Shown one piece after another: positions 32,106 to 40,802 of a DNA stretch of 64,000 nucleotides. Location of the stretch: positions 1-64,000 of the forward strand of contig JBAZJN010000004.1 of NCBI GenBank assembly GCA_041651295.1, in the 5' to 3' direction. Every line of letters begins with the position of its first letter. The stretch's first letter is position 1. The DNA comes from JBAZJN01 sp041651295 (GTDB lineage Bacteria; Patescibacteriota; UBA1384; XYA2-FULL-43-10; CAINNR01). The notes beneath the pieces are model-generated. The model worked only from the letters and a program-made list of their open reading frames with translations. It was not told the DNA's origin and ran no database searches. A program made the translations under genes and the position numbers.

Positions 32106-33158
32106 GGACAAAAGTCGTTTTTTATCTTCTTCCATCAATGTTATAATTATCGGCTCAAGGTCGCCGTTTAGAAATTTGGGAATGCCATGCCAGCTTTGAT
32201 TTATTCGATGGTCTGTAATTCTGTCCTGTGGAAAATTATAAGTTCTAATTTTTTCACTTCTATCTCCAGTACCGATTTGTGAGCGTCTGACGTCGCCTTC
32301 TTCTTTTTGTCTTTTTTCTTCTTCCAATACCAATAATCTGGAACGCAAAATCGATAACGCTTTAGCCTTATTTTTCAGCTGGGATTTTTCATCTTGGCAA
32401 GTTACTACCATGCCGGTTGGGACATAAGTCAATCTGACGGCAGAATCCGTGGTATTGACTGATTGACCACCCGGGCCGCTAGATCTAAAAACATCGATCC
32501 TAATATCCTCGGGCTTAATTTCGACATCCTGTTCCTGTGCCTCAGGCAAAACAGCAACGGTGATTGTAGAGGTATGAATTCTACCGGATTTTTCCGTGTC
32601 TGGAACCCGCTGAACTCGATGTACACCGGATTCGTATTTCATTTTGGAATATACGTTATGACCGGAAACCGAAAAAGTCAAAGACTTAATGCCGCCAAGG
32701 GAGGAGTTTTGAGCATCCAAAATTTCAATTCTCCAACCGTTTTTTTCCGAGTATTTTGAGTACATTCTAAAAATTTCAGCAGCAAAAAGTTCTGACTCAT
32801 CACCGCCGGCCGCTGGCCGGATTTCAATAATAACGTTTTTTTCGTCGTTCGGATCGGATGGCAAAAGTAGGAGTTCCATCTCTTTATCCACTAAAGTTTT
32901 TTCATTTTCCAATTCACGGAGTTCAAATTGGGCAATTTCGGAAAGATCTTCATCGCCGGAGGCGATAATTTCTTTATTTTCATCAATGTTTTTTAAAATT
33001 TGAAAATAACGCTCAATCTTCTTGGCATTTGTTTCCAGATCGGCTTTTTCTTTAGAAATTTTTGACAGCTTTTCAGTATCAGAAAGATTAGCCGGATCAG
33101 ACAACTGGTTTTCCAGATCTTTATACTTACTTAAAATTTGTTCTAATTTTTCTTTCAT
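32094..33158 (-). CDS. prfA: Peptide chain release factor 1
   Basis: Reads UAA and UAG stops. 354 residues with the GGQ loop (SSGPGGQSVNTTDSAVRL, near residue 228) and an anticodon-like region; the domain 2 and 3 layout is standard. The GGQ glutamine is the target of PrmC downstream. Stop codons TGA are also used in this window, so an RF2 gene should exist elsewhere in the genome. rpmE lies just upstream on the same strand. Confidence 0.97.
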   Translation of the reverse strand: MKEKLEQILSKYKDLENQLSDPANLSDTEKLSKISKEKADLETNAKKIERYFQILKNIDENKEIIASGDEDLSEIAQFELRELENEKTLVDKEMELLLLPSDPNDEKNVIIEIRPAAGGDESELFAAEIFRMYSKYSEKNGWRIEILDAQNSSLGGIKSLTFSVSGHNVYSKMKYESGVHRVQRVPDTEKSGRIHTSTITVAVLPEAQEQDVEIKPEDIRIDVFRSSGPGGQSVNTTDSAVRLTYVPTGMVVTCQDEKSQLKNKAKALSILRSRLLVLEEEKRQKEEGDVRRSQIGTGDRSEKIRTYNFPQDRITDHRINQSWHGIPKFLNGDLEPIIITLMEEDKKRLLSSTK

Positions 33159-33212
33159 CTTTTAAAAAACCCAGATCGATTTCTCTTTCTGGATTAATTA
33201 TAGCAGAATGCG

Positions 33213-33455
33213 TTATTTATCTTCTGCTTTTTTACTCTTTGCTTCTTTGTACTTTAAAGCAGCTTCTTGGCGGGCGCGGAATTTATCAACACGGCCGGCG
33301 GTGTCAACAAGTTTTTCTTTACCGGTGAAAAATGGATGGCAAGCTGAGCAGATTTCAACATTAATTTCAGAAACGGTTGAGCCGACTTCAAAAGTATTGC
33401 CACAAGAACAGGTGACCTTAGCTTTCTGATAAGTTGGATGAATATCTTTTTTCAT
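33213..33455 (-). CDS. rpmE: 50S ribosomal protein L31
   Basis: 80 residues with the zinc-binding form of L31: CSCGNTFEVGST and CSACHPFFTGKEK provide the four cysteines. MKKDIHPTY is the standard N-terminus. The C-terminal tail is Lys/Ala-rich. The rpmE-prfA-prmC order is classic in bacteria. Zinc-type L31 suggests zinc is not limiting in the normal habitat, or that a second zinc-free copy is elsewhere. Confidence 0.97.
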   Translation of the reverse strand: MKKDIHPTYQKAKVTCSCGNTFEVGSTVSEINVEICSACHPFFTGKEKLVDTAGRVDKFRARQEAALKYKEAKSKKAEDK

Positions 33456-33478
33456 AACAAAAATATTCTACCAAACTA

Positions 33479-33507
33479 TTGAAAATAATTCAAGTCTGTG
33501 ATAGGAT
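33479..33507 (+). promoter_or_regulatory. Promoter of the rpsB operon
   Basis: TTGAAA (33479-33484), a 17-base spacer ending in TGA, TAGGAT (33502-33507). A leader of about 80 bases follows, longer than for most promoters here, which would leave room for S2 autoregulation; no specific fold is evident. Confidence 0.6.
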
Positions 33508-33592
33508 TTCTTTATTAAGTAAGTATAAATTCACATGCCCTTCTATAATCCTTAAGATTGTTATTGTAGGGCAGAGGAAAATTAAGGAGATT

Positions 33593-34300
33593 ATGGTAGA
33601 AACACCAACACTACGCGAAATGCTCGCAGCCGGGGTTCATTTTGGACACAAACGTGCCCGCTGGAATCCAAAAATGGCCGAGTATATTTTTGCAACAAAA
33701 AACGGAGTCTCGGTAATTAATCTGGAAAAGACCAAAGCAGAACTTGAAAAAGCGCTAGAGTTTATCACCGATCAAGTTAAAGCCGGCAAGAACGTTGTTT
33801 TTGTAACTAGCAAAAGACAGGCCAAGGAGATTGTTAAGGAAGCAGCGCTTAGCTGTGGGATGCCATACGTTGATGAGAAATGGCGCGGCGGAACTTTAAC
33901 AAATTTTGACGTCGTCCATAAAAATTTCAAAACTCTAAAATCATTGAAAGAACAGATTGCAGATCTGTCGTTCAACAAGTTGTCTAACATCGAGCAGAAT
34001 CAAATTAAGGAAAAAGCTGCAAAGCTTGAGAGAATTTTTGGTGGCTTGGCTGATCTTAAAAAGAAGCCAGACATTTTGTTTTTGATTGGTTCTCATGACG
34101 AAAAAATCGCGCTAAAAGAAGCGAAAAATCAGGGGATAGCAACAGTGGCAATTGTCGATACAAATGCCGACCCGAACGAAGTTGATTACGCTATTCCGGC
34201 AAATGATGACGCCACGAAATCTATTAAATTACTGGTAGAGACGGTTGCTAAAGTTATCTCTGAAGTGAAACTAATAGTGACACAAGAACCAAAGAACTGA
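33593..34300 (+). CDS. rpsB: 30S ribosomal protein S2
   Basis: Small-subunit protein, 235 residues from ATG 33593 (AAGGAG three bases before). Signature segments TLREMLAAGVHFGHKRARWNPKM, the DVVHKN central part and ATVAIVDTNADPNEVDYAIPANDDA are all present. A longer upstream reading from 33479 is rejected: it would begin in the -35 box. First gene of the rpsB-tsf operon. Confidence 0.97.
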   Translation: MVETPTLREMLAAGVHFGHKRARWNPKMAEYIFATKNGVSVINLEKTKAELEKALEFITDQVKAGKNVVFVTSKRQAKEIVKEAALSCGMPYVDEKWRGGTLTNFDVVHKNFKTLKSLKEQIADLSFNKLSNIEQNQIKEKAAKLERIFGGLADLKKKPDILFLIGSHDEKIALKEAKNQGIATVAIVDTNADPNEVDYAIPANDDATKSIKLLVETVAKVISEVKLIVTQEPKN

Positions 34301-34327
34301 AAAAGTAAAATAATTGACTGCACAGCA

Positions 34328-34387
34328 GTCATCCCCGATTTAGTCGGGGATCCACTAATAGTAGATTCCCGCCTTCGCGGGAATGAC
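34328..34387. repeat. REP-like double-hairpin element 1
   Basis: GTCAT at the left end and ATGAC at the right end are complementary. Between them are two hairpins, CCCCGA-TTTAG-TCGGGG and TTCCCGC-CTTC-GCGGGAA. Same layout as 50342-50417 and 52013-52076. It lies between rpsB and tsf. Confidence 0.75.
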
Positions 34388-34405
34388 AATCAAGAAGGAG
34401 AGAAG

Positions 34406-34999
34406 ATGTCTAACATTACGGCTAAAGAAATTGCAGCTCTACGGGAAAAAACCGGGCTTCCAATGATGGAAGTTAAATCTGCTCTAGTAGAAGCGGATGG
34501 GGATGAAGAAAAGGCAATTGCGATTTTAAGAAAAAAAGGCATGGCAAAATCAGAGAAGCGGGCTGACAGAGCGACTTCAAATGGTGTAATTGATTCCTAT
34601 GTTCATGCCGGAAGAATTGGTGTTTTGACTGAAGTATTATGCGAAACTGATTTTGTTGCAAAAAACGAAGATTTCAAAAATTTCGCTCATGAGTTATCCT
34701 TACAAATAGCAGCCAGCGCGCCAAAATATTTGAAAATGGAAGAAATTCCAACTGAAGAGCTTGAGAAAGAAAAAGAAGTTTACAAAGCCCAGGCAAAAGA
34801 ATCAGGCAAGCCGGAAAATATTATCGACAAAATTGTTGAAGGCAAAATATCAACTTATTATTCTGAAATCTGTCTAATGAATCAACCATATTTCCGCGAT
34901 CCAAAATTGACGGTCAGTGATCTTCTAAATGAATTTATAGCTAAGACTGGTGAGAAAATTGTGATTTCTAGGTTTGTAAGACTCGAACTCTCTTGCTAG
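34406..34999 (+). CDS. tsf: Elongation factor Ts
   Basis: Nucleotide exchange factor for EF-Tu. 197 residues, one of the compact forms with a single core subdomain. The UBA-like N-terminus (REKTGLPMMEVKSALVEADGD region) and the TDFVAKNEDFK motif that contacts EF-Tu are conserved. GAAGGAGAG precedes the ATG. It follows rpsB after a REP-like element. Confidence 0.96.
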   Translation: MSNITAKEIAALREKTGLPMMEVKSALVEADGDEEKAIAILRKKGMAKSEKRADRATSNGVIDSYVHAGRIGVLTEVLCETDFVAKNEDFKNFAHELSLQIAASAPKYLKMEEIPTEELEKEKEVYKAQAKESGKPENIIDKIVEGKISTYYSEICLMNQPYFRDPKLTVSDLLNEFIAKTGEKIVISRFVRLELSC

Positions 35000-35019
35000 T
35001 ATAAAGGTAAGGAGAAAAA

Positions 35020-35577
35020 ATGATTCAAGAATTAATTAAAGCTGCCCAACCCAAAATGGATGCTACGATTGCTAGTTTTGAAATTGATCTTAAGAATATT
35101 CGAACAGGGAGGGCAAATGCTGGCCTAATCGAAGATATTACGGTCCCTTATTACGGTGCTAATACTCCGCTAAAACAAATGGCTTCGGTAACAATTCCCG
35201 AACCGACACTTCTGACCGTTACCCCCTGGGACAAACAATCTTTGGGTGATATTGAAAATGCAGTAAAAGCTGCCGACTTAGGTTTGTCTGTTGTCAATGA
35301 CGGCAATTCCGTCCGTGTTTCACTTCCACCTTTAACCGGCGAACGAAGAGAGGAATTATCGAAACAGGTTTATAAATTAGGGGAATCAGCAAAAGTGTCC
35401 TTAAGGAATGTCCGCGGTGAAGCGTGGGAAAAAATTCAAAATGCTATGAAAAAGAAAGAAATTTCAGAAGACGAAAAATATCGCGGAGAAAAAGAGCTCA
35501 ATGAATTAATTGACAGGAAAAATAAAATTATTGAAGAGAAAGTCGAAGCTAAGATAAGCGAACTAAAGACTATATAA
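35020..35577 (+). CDS. frr: Ribosome recycling factor
   Basis: Splits post-termination ribosomes together with EF-G. 185 residues, normal length; conserved NIRTGRANAGLIEDI, VTPWDKQSLGDIE and the C-terminal helix. In most bacteria pyrH lies between tsf and frr; it is absent here. GGAGAAAAA precedes the ATG, 20 bases after tsf. Confidence 0.97.
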   Translation: MIQELIKAAQPKMDATIASFEIDLKNIRTGRANAGLIEDITVPYYGANTPLKQMASVTIPEPTLLTVTPWDKQSLGDIENAVKAADLGLSVVNDGNSVRVSLPPLTGERREELSKQVYKLGESAKVSLRNVRGEAWEKIQNAMKKKEISEDEKYRGEKELNELIDRKNKIIEEKVEAKISELKTI

Positions 35578-35587
35578 TAAATCAATT

Positions 35588-36679
35588 GTGACTATAATAA
35601 CGATAATTCTATTCATCTTCATACTCGGGCTTTTGGTTTTTGTCCATGAACTCGGCCATTTTCTGGCTGCAAAACTTTCAAATATTAAGGTAGAAGAATT
35701 TGCATTCGGCTTCCCGCCAAAAATCTGGTCAAAGAAAAAAGGGGAAACGATCTATGCAATTAATGCCATTCCTATTGGTGGTTATGTGAAAATGCTTGGC
35801 GAATCGGAAGAGAGCCAAAGCCTGCGTTCTTTTTCGAAGAAAAAACCGGGTGTTAGGGCAGCCGTGTCCGTGGCAGGGGTGTTAATGAATGTTGTGCTGA
35901 CCTGGTTGATCTTGACGGTAGGTTTCGCTATTGGAATGTCGCCGTTGGTATCATCACCTGACACAATCCCAGGCAAAAAATTGCGCTCAGAAGTGATTAT
36001 TGCCGGAGTTGAAACCGGAACACCGGCTGAAAATTCTGGAATTCAGCCGGGAGACACTATTATAAGTGGAGTGGCAGGCACGAATAAAATTGATTTTAAA
36101 AGTGCTTCCGCAGTTTCCAAATTTACTAAAGAAAATCTAGGCAACACTGTCAGTTTAGTCTACAAACATGATAATATTGAAAAACTGACTGAAGTGAAAC
36201 TGTCCGATGATCCAAATTCTCCTCTGGGAATTTCGATTGTTGAAAATTCAATTATTAGAACTCCCTGGTATTTATCTCCGGTCGTTGCTTTAAGAGAAAT
36301 TTATCGGATTATAGTTATCAATCTTGTATTTTTGAAATCATTCTTCGTTCAACTTTTTTCATCCGGCGAGCTTTCAAAGGATGTCGGTGGCCCTGTCGCC
36401 ATCTATATTTTCACTGGCATGGCAGCAAAAGCCGGAGTAATGGTTGTGGCCCAATTTATCGCAATCCTCTCCATCAGTTTGGCCTTAATAAATATATTGC
36501 CTTTTCCGGCGCTAGATGGTGGAAGATTGTTGTTTATTGCTCTGGAAAAAATTTTCCGGCGGAAAGTGGTTAAAGAAAATGTTGAAAACATTATCCACAC
36601 AATCGGTTTTGCCCTAATTTTGGTCTTTGCTGCTGTTGTAACGTATAAAGATATAATTACCTGGATTTTAAAAAAATAG
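35588..36679 (+). CDS. rseP: Site-2 zinc metalloprotease (RseP/RIP family)
   Basis: Intramembrane protease that cleaves membrane-bound regulators or signal-peptide remnants. 363 residues with HEXXH as HELGH near residue 20 in the first helix, one PDZ domain (about 125-215) and the third ligand in PALDGGRLL near 312. Start is GTG 35588. Position between frr and proS is the classical genomic place for this gene. No anti-sigma substrate is visible in the window. Confidence 0.95.
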   Translation: MTIITIILFIFILGLLVFVHELGHFLAAKLSNIKVEEFAFGFPPKIWSKKKGETIYAINAIPIGGYVKMLGESEESQSLRSFSKKKPGVRAAVSVAGVLMNVVLTWLILTVGFAIGMSPLVSSPDTIPGKKLRSEVIIAGVETGTPAENSGIQPGDTIISGVAGTNKIDFKSASAVSKFTKENLGNTVSLVYKHDNIEKLTEVKLSDDPNSPLGISIVENSIIRTPWYLSPVVALREIYRIIVINLVFLKSFFVQLFSSGELSKDVGGPVAIYIFTGMAAKAGVMVVAQFIAILSISLALINILPFPALDGGRLLFIALEKIFRRKVVKENVENIIHTIGFALILVFAAVVTYKDIITWILKK

Positions 36680-36688
36680 AGAGGGAAT

Positions 36689-37936
36689 ATGAAAGCATCA
36701 AAAAGTTTTTTAAAAACATTAAAAGAAACTCCAAAAGATGCAGATTCAATAAATGCCAGCGTTTTGGTTCGTGGCGGATATGTTCAAAAACAGATGGCCG
36801 GTGTTTTCGCGCTTTTGCCTCTAGGTTTGAGAGTTTACCGAAAAATCGAGCAGATTATCAGAGAAGAAATGAATGCTGTGGGCGGCCAAGAACTTTTAAT
36901 GAACGTTTTACAGCCGCGTGAACTATGGGAAGAAACTGATCGCTGGAAAGAAATTTCTGAGATTATGTACCATATAAACGACGATTCTGGACTGGCGCCA
37001 ACACATGAAGAGCAAATAACCGATATTGTCCGAAAGAAAATTTCATCCTATAAAGATTTGCCAATTTCTCTTTACCAGATTCAAGTTAAATTTCGTAACG
37101 AACCACGGGCGAAATCCGGACTTTTACGTGGTCGCGAATTTTTAATGAAGGACATGTATAGTTTTCATACAGATGAAGCCGATTTTGAAGGCTACTATCA
37201 AGATGTGACGAAAGCTTACAAAAGAGTTTTTGATCGTATGGGACTAGAAACCAGATTGGTTGCAGCCTCAGGCGGAATGTTCTCAAAATATTCTCATGAG
37301 TTTCAAGTGATCTGTCCAACCGGTGAAGATACAATTTTTGTTTGTAATAATTGTGATTTTACCCAGAATAAAGAAATTGCCGAAGTCAAAGAAGGTGATA
37401 AATGCCCGAATTGTGATGGAACTATTAAAGAAGAAAAATCAATCGAAGTAGGAAATATTTTCCCATTGAAAAATAAATTTTCGGCGGCCATGGGAGCCAG
37501 ATTTCTCGACAAGGATGGGAAAGAAAAAGATATGGTTATGGGATGCTATGGCATTGGTTTAACTAGGGCTCTGGCGACATTAGTCGAGGTTTATTTCGAT
37601 CAACAGAACAATAAAATGAACTGGCCGGAATCCGTTGCTCCGTTTGCTGTTGAAATTATTTCCTTAAATAAAAATCAGGAAGCCGAAAAGTTGTATCAGT
37701 CATTGCGAGCCCATTCGATAAACTCAGGACAGGCTCCGCGTGGCAATCTTTCTGATGAAGTTTTGTATGATGACCGGGAAATTTCTGCCGGAGAAAAATT
37801 CGCTGATGCCGATTTAGTTGGCGCACCGACTAGAATTATCGTTTCGGAAAAATCATTGGCTGCCGGTGGCGCGGAAATTAATGGCGATATTGTTGGACTC
37901 GAAAAAGTCGCTGAAAAAAATATCATGATTCATTAA
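36689..37936 (+). CDS. proS: Prolyl-tRNA synthetase lacking the editing insertion
   Basis: Class II synthetase, 415 residues, compared with about 570 for typical bacterial ProS. Motif 2 (FRNEPRAKSGLLRGREFLMKD) is followed soon by the core and motif 3 (GCYGIGLTRALA), so the YbaK-like deacylase insertion is missing; a Cys4 ribbon (CNNCDFTQ...CPNCDG) is found in between. The anticodon domain contains about 17 extra residues encoded around a TTCGATAAACTCAGG palindrome (37714-37728). Loss of the insertion means editing of Ala-tRNA(Pro), if any, must be by a free-standing protein. Confidence 0.95.
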   Translation: MKASKSFLKTLKETPKDADSINASVLVRGGYVQKQMAGVFALLPLGLRVYRKIEQIIREEMNAVGGQELLMNVLQPRELWEETDRWKEISEIMYHINDDSGLAPTHEEQITDIVRKKISSYKDLPISLYQIQVKFRNEPRAKSGLLRGREFLMKDMYSFHTDEADFEGYYQDVTKAYKRVFDRMGLETRLVAASGGMFSKYSHEFQVICPTGEDTIFVCNNCDFTQNKEIAEVKEGDKCPNCDGTIKEEKSIEVGNIFPLKNKFSAAMGARFLDKDGKEKDMVMGCYGIGLTRALATLVEVYFDQQNNKMNWPESVAPFAVEIISLNKNQEAEKLYQSLRAHSINSGQAPRGNLSDEVLYDDREISAGEKFADADLVGAPTRIIVSEKSLAAGGAEINGDIVGLEKVAEKNIMIH

Positions 37937-37960
37937 TTGAATATGTATCGCGTACTAGTT

Positions 37961-37994
37961 ACAGAAAAAGTGAACGATCGTTCACTTTTTCTGT
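37961..37994. terminator. Perfect palindromic terminator after proS
   Basis: A 34-base perfect palindrome centred on CGATCG; the arm is ACAGAAAAAGTGAACG. A- and T-tracts on the arms make it suitable for stopping transcription from either side. Confidence 0.7.
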
Positions 37995-38042
37995 ATGAAT
38001 AATACTTTTTTCAGCATTGAATAAATACGAACTAAATGATAT

Positions 38043-38073
38043 AAAAAAAGCGCGGCTTCATGGCGAAACCGCG
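38043..38073 (-). terminator. Terminator of orphan gene C
   Basis: CGCGG (38051-38055) pairs with CCGCG (38069-38073), with TTC/GAA continuing inside; on the minus strand a run of seven T follows (38043-38049). Confidence 0.75.
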
Positions 38074-38076
38074 GCG

Positions 38077-38343
38077 TCACTGGCGTGATAAGTATACTTC
38101 CCCAGGGGTCATTCTTTGGGTCATCATAAAGCCATTCCACTCGTCTGAGTAAACCGGGAATAGAGGCATGGTCAAAGGCAGACTCCCAACATCAATGACA
38201 GTTACCACTGGAATCCGCCTCTGACGAACCTTCCCGACGGCTGACTTGCCCAGACAAGTCTGGCTAACGCCGACAACTGTGATAGAGGACATTCCCGTTA
38301 CCTTATTCCTCCATACTTCACCAGGCTGCGGCATTTTGTCCAT
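38077..38343 (-). CDS. GC-rich orphan protein C
   Basis: 88 residues, no signal peptide. Its start PQPGEVWRNKVTGMSSITVVGV resembles small SH3/KOW-like beta-barrel proteins that begin PGxVWRH..TG, a loose similarity only. GGAGGT is nine bases before the ATG. A consensus -35 TTGACA with TATGGT 16 bases later lies upstream, overlapping the start of uvrC on the other strand, and a terminator follows the stop. Base composition is richer in G+C than that of proS and uvrC. Function unknown. Confidence 0.7.
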   Translation of the reverse strand: MDKMPQPGEVWRNKVTGMSSITVVGVSQTCLGKSAVGKVRQRRIPVVTVIDVGSLPLTMPLFPVYSDEWNGFMMTQRMTPGEVYLSRQ

Positions 38344-38391
38344 GACGTTGTTACCTCCTCTGATGCAGCCACCATAAACTTTTCGATTAAA

Positions 38392-39651
38392 ATGTCAATA
38401 TCAAAAGAAAAATTAAATAGTTTGCCGACGGGGCCGGGAGTTTATCAATTCTATGATAAAGCCGGCAAAATTTTATATATCGGCAAAGCAAAAAATTTGC
38501 GTTCTCGGGTTAAATCATATTTTTTAAAGGTAGAAGAATTGCCGCAAACTAGGTCGGAAGCGATTTTTCAGATGGTTGGGCTGATTGATCGGATTAAAAT
38601 TTTTGAAACTGATTCTGAGATAGAGGCCGTATTTCTTGAAGCGGAATTAATAAATAAAATCAAACCGAAATATAACTCGCGACAGAAAGATGATAAGAGT
38701 TTTTATGTAGTTGAAATTTCTAAGGATAAAATTCCGCGTGTAGAATTACGACGAGTCAGAAATGTTGACTTGAAAAACAAAAAGTTTTCATATTTCGGTC
38801 CTTATCCCTCGGGAGAAATTGTCAAAAGAGCATTGCGGATTTTGCGTAAAATTTTTCCGTATGCCAACTGTTCGAAAACAAAATTTAATCGAGCAGAAAA
38901 ATTGAGTAAAGCATGTTTATATGGTGATATTAATTTATGTTTAGCGCCATGTGAAGAATCATCAATTCCAGATTGCAAAAAACAGGTTGGACACTTAAAA
39001 GATTTTCTATCCGGTAAAAAACAAAAAGTTATACGATCACTGAAATTGGAAATGACAAAATTGTCAAAGGAAAAAAACTTTGAAGCTGCAGCAATTATTC
39101 GAGATAAATTATTTGCTCTAGAACATTTAAATCGCTATTCAATTGGTTTAAGGGATTCATTTGATGATTTTAGAAGCGGTTCCATTTTTGCCAGAATTGA
39201 AGCTTATGACATTTCAAATATTGGAGGAGACTATGCTGTTGGGGCGATGACAGTGGTATCTTTGGGAAAAATTGATAAAAGCGAATATAAAAAATTTAAA
39301 ATTAAGACAGTTGCCGGATCGAATGACATTGCGATGATGCAAGAAATAATTTGCCGGCGTTTTGCTAATAATTGGCCTCAACCAAATTTAATAGTAATTG
39401 ACGGTGGTGCCACACACTTGAAATTTGTTCTCCAGATTTTAAGTCAGTTAAATCTGAAAATTCCCGCATTATCAATCGCAAAAGGCCCGGATCGAAATAA
39501 GGATGAATTTCACTATTCTGCACCGGAGGTTGGCGAGTATTTTCAAAAAAACCCGGATTTGAAGAACTTCGTGATTCAGGCACGCGATGAAGCCCACCGG
39601 TTTTCTCAAAATTACTATCGTAGTCTGCACCGAAAAATAATTAAAAAGTAA
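38392..39651 (+). CDS. uvrC: Short UvrABC excinuclease subunit C
   Basis: Makes the two incisions in nucleotide excision repair. 419 residues against about 600 in most bacteria. Order: GIY-YIG nuclease (TGPGVYQFYDKAGKILYIGKAKNLR, residues 12-38), a Cys-containing linker, UVR helix pair (about 216-245, KNFEAAAIIRDK), RNase H-like nuclease with Asp in AYDISNIGG, Asp in VIDGG and the RDEAHRFSQNY motif. The C-terminal tandem helix-hairpin-helix domain is absent. A TAAACT box lies 11-16 bases before the ATG. UvrA and UvrB are not in the window. Confidence 0.94.
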   Translation: MSISKEKLNSLPTGPGVYQFYDKAGKILYIGKAKNLRSRVKSYFLKVEELPQTRSEAIFQMVGLIDRIKIFETDSEIEAVFLEAELINKIKPKYNSRQKDDKSFYVVEISKDKIPRVELRRVRNVDLKNKKFSYFGPYPSGEIVKRALRILRKIFPYANCSKTKFNRAEKLSKACLYGDINLCLAPCEESSIPDCKKQVGHLKDFLSGKKQKVIRSLKLEMTKLSKEKNFEAAAIIRDKLFALEHLNRYSIGLRDSFDDFRSGSIFARIEAYDISNIGGDYAVGAMTVVSLGKIDKSEYKKFKIKTVAGSNDIAMMQEIICRRFANNWPQPNLIVIDGGATHLKFVLQILSQLNLKIPALSIAKGPDRNKDEFHYSAPEVGEYFQKNPDLKNFVIQARDEAHRFSQNYYRSLHRKIIKK

Positions 39652-40674
39652 ATGCTAAAAATACTAAAAAAATGGTGGCTGTCAATTGCGTATGACCCAA
39701 ACGACCCGAGATATGGTCGGGGTGAAATTAAAATTGTTGCTATTGGCGGAGGAACCGGGCTCTCAAATTTGCTCCGAGGTTTAAAAAAATATTCAAATAA
39801 TATTACGGCAGTCGTTACCGTTTCTGACTCAGGTAGTAGCTCCGGAGTTATTAGAAAGGTTTTCAAAACTCTGCCACCAGGCGACATTCGAAAATGTCTG
39901 GCTGCACTTTCTGATGAAGAAAAATTATTATCTGAGGTTTTTGAATATCGTTTTCCCGATGGCAGTGATTTTTTATCCGGGCACCCTTTCGGCAATATTT
40001 GGCTGGCGGCACTAATTCAAAAATATGGTTCATTTGAAAAAGCTCTCGAAGTATCTCACTCAATTTTGGATACGGTCGGTAAAGTTTATCCGTCGACTCT
40101 TGATCATGTCCAGTTGGGGGCGACATTTGAAAACAAAAAAAGAGTTTTTGGTGAGGATAAAATTCCGCAAGTAAGGTCTAGAATCAAAAAGATCTATTTT
40201 AACAAAAAAACAGTCAGGGCGTACAAAAACTCAGTCGAAAGTATCAAAAACGCTGACTTAATTATTCTCGGCCCAGGAAGTTTATTTACTTCAGTTATTC
40301 CAAACATTTTGATCCCCGGCATATCAAAGGCCATCAAGAATAATAATAAAGCTTATAAAATATTTATCGCAAATTGTTCAACTGAACGAGGGGAGACAGA
40401 AAATTTTAGCATAACAGATCATATTGACGCATTAACAAACCACGGCGGTGAAATCATAAAAAATGTTCTAATTAATAATAATTTGCTGAAAAAGTCCAAG
40501 CTTCCCGGAAAGATTGGAGAAATAAACAATATTACTTCCGACTTGAAAGAGTATGACGGATATCAATTTATCTACCGGGATCTGATTGATAGAAAAATGC
40601 CTTTATACCACGATAGGGAAAAGTTAGCCAAAGAAATCATTTTGTTATATAATGAGGTAAGAAAAAATAAATAA
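39652..40674 (+). CDS. YvcK/CofD-like protein
   Basis: 340 residues with the nucleotide-sugar binding start GGGTGLSNLLRGLKKYS and DSGSSSG loop of the CofD/YvcK family, and GPGSLFTSVIPNLLI-type motif (GPGSLFTSVIPNIL). In Bacillus and Mycobacterium relatives bind UDP-sugars and control peptidoglycan synthesis and carbon use. The ATG follows the uvrC stop directly. No riboflavin-F420 pathway genes occur here, so the CofD reaction (F420) is unlikely. Confidence 0.9.
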   Translation: MLKILKKWWLSIAYDPNDPRYGRGEIKIVAIGGGTGLSNLLRGLKKYSNNITAVVTVSDSGSSSGVIRKVFKTLPPGDIRKCLAALSDEEKLLSEVFEYRFPDGSDFLSGHPFGNIWLAALIQKYGSFEKALEVSHSILDTVGKVYPSTLDHVQLGATFENKKRVFGEDKIPQVRSRIKKIYFNKKTVRAYKNSVESIKNADLIILGPGSLFTSVIPNILIPGISKAIKNNNKAYKIFIANCSTERGETENFSITDHIDALTNHGGEIIKNVLINNNLLKKSKLPGKIGEINNITSDLKEYDGYQFIYRDLIDRKMPLYHDREKLAKEIILLYNEVRKNK

Positions 40675-40677
40675 GTT

Positions 40678-40785
40678 ACTCTGGGCCGAAACCCAGAGTA
40701 TTCCTGGCGGAAAAGCTTTTTTCCTCTGCTTCGCTCCGGGCTGGCTCTCGTTCCCAGTCTCGGGAGGCTGGGGATATTACGCCAG
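40678..40785 (+). other. Structured leader before the EF-Tu-domain-2-like gene
   Basis: Three helices can form: ACTCTGGG (40678-40685) with CCCAGAGT (40692-40699); CTGGCG (40704-40709) with CGCCAG (40780-40785); and within the latter CCCAG (40753-40757) with CTGGG (40768-40772). Coding potential is nil. It may be an RNA regulatory leader or a composite palindromic repeat. Confidence 0.45.
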
Positions 40786-40802
40786 AGAAATAAGGAGTAG
40801 AG

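Noticed and set aside
31765..32199. Plus-strand ORFs opposite prmC/orphan B/prfA
   Set aside because: No promoter or ribosome site on this strand; promoter, frame and terminator all fit the minus strand.
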